Below, one piece after another: positions 53,043 to 62,290 of a DNA stretch of 64,000 nt. Made by a program: the position numbers and the translations under genes. Below the pieces are notes generated by a model. The model was not told the DNA's origin and searched no databases. It saw nothing but the letters and a program-made list of their open reading frames with translations. Numbering within the stretch: position 1 is the stretch's first letter; each line of letters starts with the position of its first letter. Origin of the DNA: Mycolicibacterium lutetiense (lineage in GTDB: Bacteria; Actinomycetota; Actinomycetes; Mycobacteriales; Mycobacteriaceae); contig NZ_JAGIOP010000002.1 of assembly GCF_017876775.1 (NCBI RefSeq), positions 4,154,001 through 4,218,000 of the forward strand, in the 5' to 3' direction.

Positions 53043-54248
53043 ATGTCAGACGCAATCCCCAAGCACCGGCGGCATGTGAGGATCGCTGCGGCGATCCTGG
53101 CAGCGATCGTGGCCGCCGCGGTGATCTTCACTTACCTGTCCTACACCGCCGCGTTCACGCCGACCGACACCGTCAGCCTGACCGCGCCGCGTGCCGGCCT
53201 GGTGATGGAGCGCGACGCCAAGGTGAAGTATCGCGGCATCCAGATCGGCAAGGTCACCGATATCGAGTACGCCGGCAGCGAGGCGAAGTTGACGCTGTCG
53301 ATCAAGCACGGCGAGATTCGCTACATACCCTCCAATGCCACCGTCCGGATCGCAGGCAACACGATCTTCGGCGCCAAGTCGGTCGAGTTCCAGCCGCCCG
53401 ATCAGCCCGAGCCCACGTCGTTGAAGCCGGGCAGCACCGTCGCTGCCAAGGATGTGCAGCTCGAGGTCAACACCCTGTTCCAGACGTTGTCGGACGTGCT
53501 CAACAAGATCGATCCGGTCAGCCTCAACGCCACGTTGAGCGCCCTCGGTGAGGGCTTGCGTGGCCATGGCGACGATGCGGGCGCGGCCTTGTCGGGCTTG
53601 AATTCCTATCTGCAGCAACTGAACCCGAAGCTGCCGACGCTGCAGGAGGACTTCGCCAAAGCCGCCGTGGTCACCAACATCTACGGCGACGCCGGGCCCG
53701 ACCTGGCCCGGATCATCGACAACGTGCCGGCGCTGAACAAGACGATCGTCGACGAGAAGGCCAACCTCAATGCCACGCTGCTGGCGGCGACCGGGCTGGC
53801 CAACAACGGCACCGCCACGCTGGAGCCTGCGGCTGACGACTACATCGCGGCGATCCAGCGGTTGCGTGCCCCGCTGAAGGTGGCCGGCGACTACTCGCCC
53901 GAGTTCGGCTGTCTGCTGAAAGGCGTCTCCGTCGCAACGGAGCGATTCGCCCCGATCATCGGCGGCATCCGGCCCGGCCTCTTCGTCAACTCCAACTTCC
54001 TGCCAGGGTCCCCGGGGTACACCTATCCGGAGAGCCTGCCGATGGTGAACGCCTCCGGCGGGCCGAACTGCCGCGGCCTTCCCGACATACCCACCAAGCA
54101 GTACGGCGGTACCTGGTACCGCTCCCCGTTCCTGGTCACCGACAACGCCTACGTCCCGTACCAGCCGAACACCGAGGTGCAGTTCGACGCACCCGCGACG
54201 CTGCAGTTCTTGTTCAACGGCGCATTTGCGGAAAGGGACCGATTCTGA
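53043..54248 (+). CDS. mce4A: Sterol-import protein Mce4A
   Basis: A 401-residue MCE protein with an N-terminal membrane anchor (about residues 13-35) and the MCE/MlaD domain (about 40-120, VKYRGIQIGKVTDIEYAGSEAKLTL). A long alpha-helical segment (about 140-290) builds the periplasmic needle. The C-terminal domain contains two cysteines (EFGCLLKG and GPNCRGLP). Mce4A binds the sterol path in the six-subunit Mce4 tube. It follows yrbE4B by six bases. Confidence 0.95.
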   Translation: MSDAIPKHRRHVRIAAAILAAIVAAAVIFTYLSYTAAFTPTDTVSLTAPRAGLVMERDAKVKYRGIQIGKVTDIEYAGSEAKLTLSIKHGEIRYIPSNATVRIAGNTIFGAKSVEFQPPDQPEPTSLKPGSTVAAKDVQLEVNTLFQTLSDVLNKIDPVSLNATLSALGEGLRGHGDDAGAALSGLNSYLQQLNPKLPTLQEDFAKAAVVTNIYGDAGPDLARIIDNVPALNKTIVDEKANLNATLLAATGLANNGTATLEPAADDYIAAIQRLRAPLKVAGDYSPEFGCLLKGVSVATERFAPIIGGIRPGLFVNSNFLPGSPGYTYPESLPMVNASGGPNCRGLPDIPTKQYGGTWYRSPFLVTDNAYVPYQPNTEVQFDAPATLQFLFNGAFAERDRF

Positions 54249-55297
54249 TGACGTCCGGCGCGGGTACTGATCGGACCATGCTCAAGGTCGGCATCTTTAC
54301 CGTTGCGATGCTGTTGGTGGCGGCGATGCTGGTGGTGGTCTTCGGCGAGTTCCGCTTCGCCGCGGCCAACACCTACCACGCCACGTTCAGCGACGCGTCG
54401 CGGCTGAAGTCCGGGCAGGACGTCCGCATCGCCGGGGTTCCGGTGGGCAAGGTCAACGCCGTGAAGCTCAACCCCGACAACACCGTCGATGTCGCTTTCG
54501 ACGTCAACAAGCGGTATCAGCTCTACAGCTCGAGCCAGGCCAAGGTGCGCTACCTGAACCTCGTCGGCGATCGCTTCCTGGAGATCGCCTCGGGCCCAGG
54601 GGAACTGCGCAAGCTGGCGCCCGGCGGGACCATCCCGGCGCAGAACACCCAGCCGGCCCTGGACCTCGATGCGCTGCTGGGCGGACTGCGCCCGGTACTC
54701 AAGGGCCTGGACGGCTCGAAGGTCAACGAGATTTCCAACGCGGTGATCGAGATGCTGCAGGGCCAGGGCGGCGCGTTGGCGAACATGTTGACCAGCACCA
54801 GCGCCTTCACCCAGAACCTGGCCGCCCGCGATCAGGTGATCGGCGACGTGATCACCAACCTCAACACCGTGCTGAGCACGGTGGACGAGAAGGGCTCCCA
54901 GTTCGACACCAGCGTCGATGAGCTGCAGAAGCTGATCACCGGTCTGTCCGAGGCCCGTGACCCGATCGCAGGTGCGATCGCACCGCTGGCCTCGGCTGAG
55001 AACGATCTGACCGACATGCTGGAGAAGTCCCGCCGCCCGCTGCAGGGGGTCATCGAGAATGCCCGGCCGCTGGCGCAGCGCCTGGACGAGCGGAAGGGCG
55101 ATGTCAACAAGGTCATCGAGCCGCTGGCCGAGAACTACCTGCGGCTCAATGCGCTTGGCGCCTATGGCTCCTTCTTCAACATCTTCTACTGCTCGGTGCG
55201 GTTGAAGGTCAATGGACCGGCCGGCAGCGACATCCTGATTCCGTTCGGCGGCCCGCCGGACCCGTCCAAGGGGAGGTGTGCGCCGACCAATGACTAG
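54248..55297 (+). CDS. mce4B: Sterol-import protein Mce4B
   Basis: A 349-residue MCE protein with an anchor at about residues 11-33, the MCE domain (SGQDVRIAGVPVGKVNAVKLNPDNTVDVAFDV in parts) and a helical needle region to about residue 300. The C-terminus FYCSVRLKVNGPAGSDILIPFGG is typical of the B subunit. The first base of its ATG is the last base of the mce4A stop. Confidence 0.95.
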   Translation: MTSGAGTDRTMLKVGIFTVAMLLVAAMLVVVFGEFRFAAANTYHATFSDASRLKSGQDVRIAGVPVGKVNAVKLNPDNTVDVAFDVNKRYQLYSSSQAKVRYLNLVGDRFLEIASGPGELRKLAPGGTIPAQNTQPALDLDALLGGLRPVLKGLDGSKVNEISNAVIEMLQGQGGALANMLTSTSAFTQNLAARDQVIGDVITNLNTVLSTVDEKGSQFDTSVDELQKLITGLSEARDPIAGAIAPLASAENDLTDMLEKSRRPLQGVIENARPLAQRLDERKGDVNKVIEPLAENYLRLNALGAYGSFFNIFYCSVRLKVNGPAGSDILIPFGGPPDPSKGRCAPTND

Positions 55298-56348
55298 TTC
55301 GCATGAGTCGAATCCCGTGCGCACCGGGATTCTCGGCATCTTCGTGGTGGCGTGCCTGGTCCTGGTGTCGTTCGGTTATACCGGCCTGCCGTTCTTCCCG
55401 CAGGGCAAGCAGTTCGAGGCCTACTTCAGCGACGCCGGTGGCATCTCGCCGGGCAACGACGTCAACATCTCGGGCATCACGGTCGGCAAGGTGACCGGGA
55501 TCGCCCTGGCCGGCGACACCGCCAAGGTCAAGTTCACCGTCAACCGCAACATCGACGTCGGCGACCAGTCGCTGGTGGCAATCAAGACCGATACGGTGCT
55601 CGGCCAGAAGTCGCTTGCGGTGACCCCGAAGGGCGTCGGTACATCGACGGTTATCCCATTGGGACGCACCACGACTCCGTACACGCTGAACACTGCGCTG
55701 CAGGACCTCGGGCAGAACGCCAGCGAGTTGGACAAGCCGAAGTTCGAGCAGGCGCTGCAGACGCTGACCGACACGTTGCGCGACGCCACCCCGCAGCTGC
55801 GTGGCGCACTGGACGGCGTCACGAACCTGTCCCGCACCATCAACAAGCGGGATGAGGCACTCGAGGGGCTGTTGACCCATGCCAAGCGGGTGTCGGATCT
55901 CCTGGCCAATCGGGCCGGGCAGGTCAACCAGCTGCTGACCGATGGAAATCAGCTGTTCGCCGCGCTCGATGAGCGCCGGCAGGCGCTGAGCAACTTGATC
56001 GCCGGTATCGACGATGTGTCGCATCAGCTTTCGGGATTCGTCGCGGACAACCGCAAGGAGTTCAAGCCTGCGCTGGAGAAGCTCAATCTGGTGATGGACA
56101 ACCTGCTGGAACGGCGCGAGCACATCGGCGAGGCGCTCAAACGGTTGCCCGGGTATGCCACCGCGCTCGGCGAGGTGGTGGGCTCGGGTCCGGGCTTCCA
56201 GATCAACCTGTACGGTCTGCCGCCCGCCGGGATGGCCGAGGTGCTGCTGGACACCTACTTCCAGCCGGGCAAACTGCCCGACAGCCTGTCCGACATGCTG
56301 CGCGGTTATATTTCCGAACGGGTTATCGTGAGGCCGAAATCGCCATGA
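55290..56348 (+). CDS. mce4C: Sterol-import protein Mce4C
   Basis: A 352-residue MCE protein with an anchor at about residues 10-30 and an MCE domain with ISPGNDVNISGITVGKVTGIALAGD (in parts) near residue 50, then a long helical region rich in ALEGLLTHAKRVSDLLANR-type heptads. ATG 55290 overlaps mce4B by eight bases; the frame also has a GTG at 55278 just after GGGAGG, but that spacing is too short. Confidence 0.94.
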   Translation: MTSSHESNPVRTGILGIFVVACLVLVSFGYTGLPFFPQGKQFEAYFSDAGGISPGNDVNISGITVGKVTGIALAGDTAKVKFTVNRNIDVGDQSLVAIKTDTVLGQKSLAVTPKGVGTSTVIPLGRTTTPYTLNTALQDLGQNASELDKPKFEQALQTLTDTLRDATPQLRGALDGVTNLSRTINKRDEALEGLLTHAKRVSDLLANRAGQVNQLLTDGNQLFAALDERRQALSNLIAGIDDVSHQLSGFVADNRKEFKPALEKLNLVMDNLLERREHIGEALKRLPGYATALGEVVGSGPGFQINLYGLPPAGMAEVLLDTYFQPGKLPDSLSDMLRGYISERVIVRPKSP

Positions 56349-57745
56349 CACAAGACAATTCGGTATCCCGCCGGAGCCGCTGGGTGCGTATCGGGCTCGC
56401 CGCGCTGCTGCTGGTGACGCTGGCGGTGGGCGTCTACCAGGTGTGGCCGTCGCGTACCGGCCCCAAGCTCACGGCCTACTTCACCAATGCCGTCGGGATC
56501 TACCCAGGCGATGAGGTGCGGATCGTCGGCGTGCCGGTGGGCCGGATCGACTCGATCGAGCCGCGCCCGTCTGACGTCAAGATCGAGATGACCCTCGACC
56601 GCGGTATCAAGGTGCCCGCGGACGCCAAGGCATTGATCATTTCGCCGAACCTGGTGGCGGCGCGGTTCATTCAGCTGACGCCGGCCTACACCGAGGGCGA
56701 CGAGATGGCTGCGGGCGCGTCCATCGGCCTTGATCGCACCGGTGTTCCGGTCGAATGGGACGAGGTCAAGGAGCAACTCACCGAGCTCAGTTCGCAACTC
56801 GGACCGCAGGCGAACTCGGTGCAGGGCCCGATCGCGGCGTTCGTCGACCAGGCCGCGACCACGTTCGACGGAAATGGCGACTCTTTCCGCAATGCGTTGC
56901 GTGAGCTGTCGCAAACGGCTGGGCGACTGGGTGATTCGCGTACCGACCTGTTCGGCACGGTGAAGAACCTGCAGATTCTCGTCGACGCGCTGTCCAACAG
57001 CAACGAACAGATCGTACAGTTCACCAATCACGTGGCGTCGGTGTCGCAGGTGCTGGCGGACAGCGCCAGTGGGCTCGACCAGACACTGGGAACGCTGAAT
57101 CAGGCCCTCGGTGACGTCCGCGGTTTCCTCAACGAGAACAACGATGCGCTGATCGCCCAGGTGAGCAAGCTGGGAGAGTTCACCCAGATTCTCACCGACC
57201 ACAGTGACGACATCGAACAGATCCTGCACGTCACGCCCAACGGCCTGGCCAACTTCTACAACATGTACAACCCGGCGCAGGGCACCGTTGGCGGACTCCT
57301 GACCCTGCCCAACTTCGCCAACCCGGTGCAGTTCCTGTGCGGCGGCAACTTCGACACCGGTACCAGCCCGGACAACTACAAGCGCGCCGAGATCTGCCGG
57401 CAGCGGATGGCGCCGGTGCTGCGTCGCATCACGATGAACTATCCGCCGATGATGTTCCATCCCGTCAACAGCATCACCGCCTACAAGGGGCAGATCATCT
57501 ACGACACCCCCGCAACTGAAGCAAAGGCGCAGACGCCGGTGCCGTACCTGCAGTGGCAGAACGCTCCCGGCGTGACCCCGCCGCAGATCCCGGCGGACGC
57601 AACATTGAGCTCGTTGGTCCTGCCGCCTGACGCGCCCGCGTCAGCACCCGGAGCGGGCGTGGGTCCCGCACCCGGACCTGCGGGTGCTCCGGAGCCCGCG
57701 GCCGCACCTGCGCCGATGCCTGCCGAGGCTGGTGCCGGCGGATGA
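56345..57745 (+). CDS. mce4D: Sterol-import protein Mce4D
   Basis: A 466-residue MCE protein: anchor at about residues 15-35, MCE domain (VRIVGVPVGRIDSIEPRPSDV), helical needle with many Ser/Asn/Gln heptads to about residue 300, and a C-terminal Ala/Pro-rich tail after residue 405. The tail is probably disordered and may reach the cell wall. It overlaps mce4C by four bases (ATGA). Confidence 0.94.
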   Translation: MTQDNSVSRRSRWVRIGLAALLLVTLAVGVYQVWPSRTGPKLTAYFTNAVGIYPGDEVRIVGVPVGRIDSIEPRPSDVKIEMTLDRGIKVPADAKALIISPNLVAARFIQLTPAYTEGDEMAAGASIGLDRTGVPVEWDEVKEQLTELSSQLGPQANSVQGPIAAFVDQAATTFDGNGDSFRNALRELSQTAGRLGDSRTDLFGTVKNLQILVDALSNSNEQIVQFTNHVASVSQVLADSASGLDQTLGTLNQALGDVRGFLNENNDALIAQVSKLGEFTQILTDHSDDIEQILHVTPNGLANFYNMYNPAQGTVGGLLTLPNFANPVQFLCGGNFDTGTSPDNYKRAEICRQRMAPVLRRITMNYPPMMFHPVNSITAYKGQIIYDTPATEAKAQTPVPYLQWQNAPGVTPPQIPADATLSSLVLPPDAPASAPGAGVGPAPGPAGAPEPAAAPAPMPAEAGAGG

Positions 57746-58938
57746 TGAGGGGTAAAGCATTGAGGGGTAAGGCATCCCGGATCGGCGGTCGCACCCTGGC
57801 GATCGGCAGTGGCGCCATGCTGTTGGCCGGCTGCCAGTTCGGCGGTCTCAACTCGCTGAACATGCCCGGTACCGCCGGGCACGGGTCCGGCTCCTACACC
57901 GTCACGGTGCAGTTGCCCGACGTGGCGACCCTGCCGCAGAACTCGCCGGTGATGGTCTACGACGTCACCGTCGGCAGCGTGTCGGGTGTGGATGCGGTCC
58001 AGCGCCCGGACGGCACCTTCTATGCGGCGGTGCAACTGTCGCTGAATGGTGACGTGAAGCTCCCGGCGAATGCCGTTGCGCGGGTGGCCCAGACGTCACT
58101 GCTCGGGTCCCAGCACATTGCCCTGTCCGACCCGGTCGATGAGCCTCCGCAGGGGCAGCTGCGCCAGGGGTCCAACATCTCGCTGGATCAGGCCGGTCGG
58201 TACCCCACCACCGAAGAGGTGTTGTCCTCGCTGGGCATGGTGGTCAACAAGGGCAATCTCGGTGCGCTGCAGGACATCACCGATGAGGCCTACGCGGCCG
58301 TCGCCGGGCGGGCCGGCACCTTCACCGACCTGATCCCGCGGCTGGCCGAGCTGACCGCGTCACTGGACCAGCAGACCGGTGACATCATCGCGGCTGCGGA
58401 CGGGCTGAACCGGTTCGCGTCGATCCTGGCCCGCAGCCAGGACAACCTGGGCCGCACGCTCGACACGCTGCCCGGCGCGCTCAAGGTGCTCAACGACAAC
58501 CGGTCCAACATCGTCGACGCGTTCACCGCCCTGCGTGGCTTCGCCGAGGTCGGTTCGCGGATCCTGTCGCAGACCAAGGACGATTTCGCGGCCGATCTCA
58601 AGGATCTCTATCCGGTGATCAAGGCGCTCAACGACAACGCCGACGACTTCATCAAGGACCTGGAGTTCCTTCCGACGTTCCCGTTCCACTACAAGTATCT
58701 GCGTCAGGCGGTGCGTGGTGACTACCTGAACGTGTACGTCACTTTCGACCTGACGCTGCGCCGGTTCGGTGAGTCAATCTTCACCACGGGCGCGTTCGAC
58801 CCGAACATGCAGCACCTCAGCGAGGTGATCACTCCGCCAGACTTCCTGACCGGGGCGATGGCCAACCTGTCCGGCCAGGCTGCCGATCCGTTCAAGATCC
58901 CGGCCGGAACTGCCGCCCAGCACGAGGAGAAGCCGTAG
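57742..58938 (+). CDS. mce4E: Mce4E lipoprotein (LprN-like)
   Basis: A 398-residue MCE lipoprotein. The signal sequence has the lipobox MLLAGC with the modified cysteine near residue 31. The MCE domain follows (MVYDVTVGSVSGVDAVQRPDG), then the helical region and a C-terminal domain ending NMQHLSEVITPPDF. The E subunit is the only lipid-anchored member in mce operons. ATG 57742 overlaps the mce4D stop; ATG 57745 is in frame. Confidence 0.94.
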   Translation: MMRGKALRGKASRIGGRTLAIGSGAMLLAGCQFGGLNSLNMPGTAGHGSGSYTVTVQLPDVATLPQNSPVMVYDVTVGSVSGVDAVQRPDGTFYAAVQLSLNGDVKLPANAVARVAQTSLLGSQHIALSDPVDEPPQGQLRQGSNISLDQAGRYPTTEEVLSSLGMVVNKGNLGALQDITDEAYAAVAGRAGTFTDLIPRLAELTASLDQQTGDIIAAADGLNRFASILARSQDNLGRTLDTLPGALKVLNDNRSNIVDAFTALRGFAEVGSRILSQTKDDFAADLKDLYPVIKALNDNADDFIKDLEFLPTFPFHYKYLRQAVRGDYLNVYVTFDLTLRRFGESIFTTGAFDPNMQHLSEVITPPDFLTGAMANLSGQAADPFKIPAGTAAQHEEKP

Positions 58939-60627
58939 ATGATCGACCGGCTCACCCGTATGCAGCTGATGATCTTCGCGGTCGTCACGGTGCTCACCGT
59001 GGGTGCCATCTCGCTGTTCTATCTGCACCTGCCCGCTGCGGTGGGTATCGGCACCTATCACGTCAAGGCCAACTTCCTGGCCGGTGGCGGGATCTACCAG
59101 AACGCCAACGTCACCTACCGTGGCGTCACGGTGGGACGGGTGGATTCGGTGGGCCTGGCCCCCGATGGCGTGGTCGCCAAGATGGCGCTCAACAGCAGTA
59201 CGGCGATACCCGACAACGTCGTCGCCACGGTCAAGAGCGTTTCGGCGGTCGGTGAGCAGTACATCGATCTGGTTCCGCCGGAGTCACCGTCGACCAACAA
59301 GCTGCGCAATGGCGCCAGCATCGAACAGCGGAACACCCGGGTCGGCCAGGATATCGCGGGGATGCTGCACGAAGCCGACACCCTGGTCAGCAGCATCGGC
59401 AACAGCCGGCTGCAGGATCTGCTGCGTGAGACGTTCAAGGCGTTCAACGGGTCGGGGCCCGAGCTCGCTCGGCTGATCGAATCCTCACGTCTGCTGATCG
59501 ACGAGGCCAACGCCAACTACGGCGAGACCACTCAGCTGATCGACCAGGCCGGGCCGTTCCTGGAGGCCCAGATACGCAGCGGCGACAACATCCGGTCGCT
59601 CGCCGACGGGCTGGCCCGGTTCACCGGCGAGGTGAACAAGGCCGATCCGCAGCTGCGCGCCACCCTCAAGACCGTTCCGGGCGCCACCGAGGCGGCCAAC
59701 ACCGCGTTCACCGGTATCCGGCCGACCTTCCCGGTGCTGGCGGCCAACCTGGCCAACTTCGGCCGCATCGGGGTGATCTACAGCAAGTCGATCGAGCAGG
59801 CGCTGGTGATCTTCCCGGCGCTGATCGCTGCGCTGAACACCGTGGCCGGCGGGGCACCTGCCGACGAGGGAGCCAAGCTGGACTTCAAGATCCACCTGCA
59901 GGACCCACCGCCGTGCAATACCGGCTTCATTCCGGCGACCCAGATCCGGTCACCGGCCGACGAGACACTGCGCGAGCTTCCTTCCGATCTGTACTGCAAG
60001 ACCGCGCAGAATGACCCTGCGGTGGTGCGCGGTGCGCGCAACTACCCGTGCATGGAGTTCCCCGGAAAGCGGGCACCCACGATTCAGCTGTGCCGCGATC
60101 CCAAGGGCTATGTGCCATTGGGCAGCAACCCGTGGCGCGGCCCGCCGGTTCCGTACGGCACGCCGATCGAGGACGGGCGGAACATCCTGCCGCCCAACAA
60201 GTTCCCGAACATCCCGCCGCAGGTCGACCCGGATCCGGGCCCACCGGCCGTGCATCTACCGCCCGGGGTCGAACCCGGACCCGGCCCGGCGCCGCATGCG
60301 CCGTTCCCGCTGCCGGTGCCGCCGAACGAGCCGGGAACGCCCCCGGCGCCGTGGCCGTACTTCGCGCCGCCGGACCAGGTCGTGCCGCCGTATGGTCGGA
60401 CACCTCCGCCCGCGGCAGAAGCACCTGCCCCCGCGCCGGGATCGGATGCGCCACTACCGGCCGAGGCACCACCTCTGGCCAGCCCGGCTGGGATCGGCAC
60501 CTACGATCAACACAGTGGGGTCTTCGCTGGAGCTGATGGAGGCACGGGTGTGTATGCAGCCGGCGCCGACGATCTGGCTCCCGCGGAGACCTGGGTAGAC
60601 CTGATGTTGGATCCAAGGCAGGCTTGA
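58939..60627 (+). CDS. mce4F: Sterol-import protein Mce4F with proline-rich tail
   Basis: A 562-residue MCE protein with an anchor at residues 9-30, MCE domain (NVTYRGVTVGRVDSVGLAPDG) and helical needle to about residue 300. A cysteine-containing domain follows (PPCNTGF, LYCKTAQ, NYPCMEF, IQLCRD). From about residue 405 to 520 it is highly Pro/Ala/Gly-rich, then a short ordered end. It starts one base after the mce4E stop. The tail is long but of the kind seen in mycobacterial F subunits. Confidence 0.94.
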   Translation: MIDRLTRMQLMIFAVVTVLTVGAISLFYLHLPAAVGIGTYHVKANFLAGGGIYQNANVTYRGVTVGRVDSVGLAPDGVVAKMALNSSTAIPDNVVATVKSVSAVGEQYIDLVPPESPSTNKLRNGASIEQRNTRVGQDIAGMLHEADTLVSSIGNSRLQDLLRETFKAFNGSGPELARLIESSRLLIDEANANYGETTQLIDQAGPFLEAQIRSGDNIRSLADGLARFTGEVNKADPQLRATLKTVPGATEAANTAFTGIRPTFPVLAANLANFGRIGVIYSKSIEQALVIFPALIAALNTVAGGAPADEGAKLDFKIHLQDPPPCNTGFIPATQIRSPADETLRELPSDLYCKTAQNDPAVVRGARNYPCMEFPGKRAPTIQLCRDPKGYVPLGSNPWRGPPVPYGTPIEDGRNILPPNKFPNIPPQVDPDPGPPAVHLPPGVEPGPGPAPHAPFPLPVPPNEPGTPPAPWPYFAPPDQVVPPYGRTPPPAAEAPAPAPGSDAPLPAEAPPLASPAGIGTYDQHSGVFAGADGGTGVYAAGADDLAPAETWVDLMLDPRQA

Positions 60628-61322
60628 TGACTGAAGAAACGGCCTCGAACCCGAGGCCGGTGCGTAGGCGCGCGTCCAGGGCGGCCGGCCCGACCGGGGC
60701 CGCTGCCGACGAGGTGACCACAACCACGGTGCTGGGCGGATCCTCGCTCGGCACGGTGTCCAGGGCATCGAAACCCACGCCGCTCAAGGCGCCGGCCCGG
60801 CGGCGGTCTCACCGCACGCTGGTGGCGCTGGTCGCGGCGGCGGTGCTGGGTGTGGCGACCGTGACGGTGGGTGCGCTGTCCTACGTGATGTTCGGTCAGC
60901 AGCGGACCGTGGACGCGGTTCAGGCCCGCGACGAGAGCTTCGTCGACACCGGCAAGCAGACCGTGATCAACATGTTCAGCTATACGCAGGACACGATCGA
61001 CGAGAGCGTGAACCGCTTCATCGACGGCACCAGCGGCCCACTGCGCGACATGATGAGTCAGGGGAGCAACGCCGACAATCTCAAGGCGTTGTTCCGGGAC
61101 ACCAATGCCAGCTCGGAGGCTGTGATCAACGGCGCGGCGCTGGAGAAGGTCGACGAGATCGCCGGGAATGCCTCGGTACTGGTGGCGGTGCGCGTCACGG
61201 TCACCGACGTGGATGGCGTCAATTCACCGACCCGCCCGTACCGGCTGCGGGTGATCGTGCACGAGGACGACAACGGGCACATGACCGGATACGACCTCAA
61301 GTACCCCGACGGTGGAAACTAA
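60627..61322 (+). CDS. mam4A: Mce4-associated membrane protein Mam4A
   Basis: A 231-residue protein with a basic, disordered N-terminus (about 60 residues), one membrane helix (about 67-90, LVALVAAAVLGVATVTVGALSYVMF in parts) and an extracytoplasmic NTF2-like domain ending TGYDLKYPDG. Mam/Mas proteins are needed to stabilise the Mce complex. ATG 60627 overlaps the mce4F stop (TGATG). Confidence 0.9.
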   Translation: MTEETASNPRPVRRRASRAAGPTGAAADEVTTTTVLGGSSLGTVSRASKPTPLKAPARRRSHRTLVALVAAAVLGVATVTVGALSYVMFGQQRTVDAVQARDESFVDTGKQTVINMFSYTQDTIDESVNRFIDGTSGPLRDMMSQGSNADNLKALFRDTNASSEAVINGAALEKVDEIAGNASVLVAVRVTVTDVDGVNSPTRPYRLRVIVHEDDNGHMTGYDLKYPDGGN

Positions 61323-61325
61323 CTA

Positions 61326-61811
61326 ATGCGCTCTAAACTCTCTGCCCTGCTGATCTGCCTGCTGGCGGTGGCTTTCGTCGCGTTCGCCGGAATCGGTGGC
61401 TCGCTGTTCTGGAACGGTGTGGTGCAACGCGGGCAGGAAGCCACCAGGAGTGCGTTGCCTGGAATGGCAGCCGAGCAGATCCCTAAGGTGTTCGCGTACG
61501 ACTTTCAGACCGTCGAACGCAGCCTGATGGAGACCTACCCGCTGCTCGCCCCGGACTTCCGGAGTCAGTTCCAGCAGGATGCGGCCGCCAAGGTGATTCC
61601 CGAAGCACGCAAGCGTCAACTGGTGGTCCAGATCAGCGTCGTCGGTGTCGGCGTGATGACCGCGCAGCGCGACTCCGGATCAGTGCTGGTGTACATGAAC
61701 CGCACGGTCACCGACAAATCCCGCCAGCCGCTGTATGACGGCAGCCGGCTGCAGGTCGACTACCGCAAGATCGACGGGGACTGGCTGATCAACGGGATCA
61801 ACCCGATCTAG
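61326..61811 (+). CDS. mam4B: Mce4-associated membrane protein Mam4B
   Basis: A 161-residue protein with an N-terminal membrane helix (residues 5-30) and an NTF2-like extracytoplasmic domain ending YRKIDGDWLINGINPI. It is the partner of Mam4A, starting three bases downstream, and is the last gene of the mce4 operon. In M. tuberculosis the next genes lead to otsA; here an unrelated stretch follows. Confidence 0.9.
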   Translation: MRSKLSALLICLLAVAFVAFAGIGGSLFWNGVVQRGQEATRSALPGMAAEQIPKVFAYDFQTVERSLMETYPLLAPDFRSQFQQDAAAKVIPEARKRQLVVQISVVGVGVMTAQRDSGSVLVYMNRTVTDKSRQPLYDGSRLQVDYRKIDGDWLINGINPI

Positions 61812-61813
61812 GC

Positions 61814-61835
61814 CTCAACTCTTCGGCAGGTTGAG
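61814..61835 (+). terminator. Candidate terminator of the mce4 operon
   Basis: CTCAAC and GTTGAG pair (extendable by a G-U pair) around a TTCGG-containing loop, three bases after the mam4B stop. No U-tract follows. Confidence 0.4.
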
Positions 61836-62176
61836 CGTCGCAGACTGGGACGCCTGGGGCTTTCGACTGCCCGACATTTCTTCTACTGCCCGCTCCTGGA
61901 CGCAACCTTGCGTCGTCCGGGCCCCTGAAGTTTCCAATGATTCTTCTGCATCCCTTCCCCGCGGCACGGCGTGTCCGAGGTGCCTGCGATGCTGGTGTGC
62001 ACCGCTGGGCCCGCCTCGAGTACGCGCGCGTACCAAATGGTATATATTTGCGATCTGTAAAGATTGAACCGGTAACCGCAGGTCGATAGCCGACCGAGCG
62101 AGTGTTGAGTTGCGTGGCCGCCGTCGGCCCGGCGCGAGGTGCCGCGGTGCCGCGTTGTGGAAATAGGTGAGCTGAA

Positions 62177-62199
62177 CGGCTCTGGAAAGACCGGAGCCG
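62177..62199 (+). ncRNA. Strong leader hairpin
   Basis: A 9-bp stem (CGGCTCTGG with CCGGAGCCG, one G-U pair) closes an AAAGA loop. It ends 91 bases before the P450 start. It may be a terminator without U-tract, or part of a structured leader. I could not match it to a known riboswitch. Confidence 0.35.
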
Positions 62200-62290
62200 G
62201 TCGCTGACGTACCCCACTGCGCCACGATGTGAATCGTAATTCTGCCCACGGCTGGGCCCGGGTCAATGCCGTTCTGCACAAGGAAGGCTT

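Larger units (their letters stand above)
61812..62290 (+). other. Non-coding stretch between mce4 and the P450 gene
   Basis: About 480 bases without a supported gene. Features seen: the hairpin at its start, an unusually A/T-rich patch around 62030-62065 (ACCAAATGGTATATATTTG) that could hold a promoter, and a strong hairpin at 62177-62199. The small frames here have no family features. It is probably a promoter plus a long 5' leader for the P450 gene. Confidence 0.45.

Noticed and set aside
62060..62290. Cobalamin-type or other known riboswitch in the P450 leader
   Set aside because: The characteristic conserved boxes were not found by eye.
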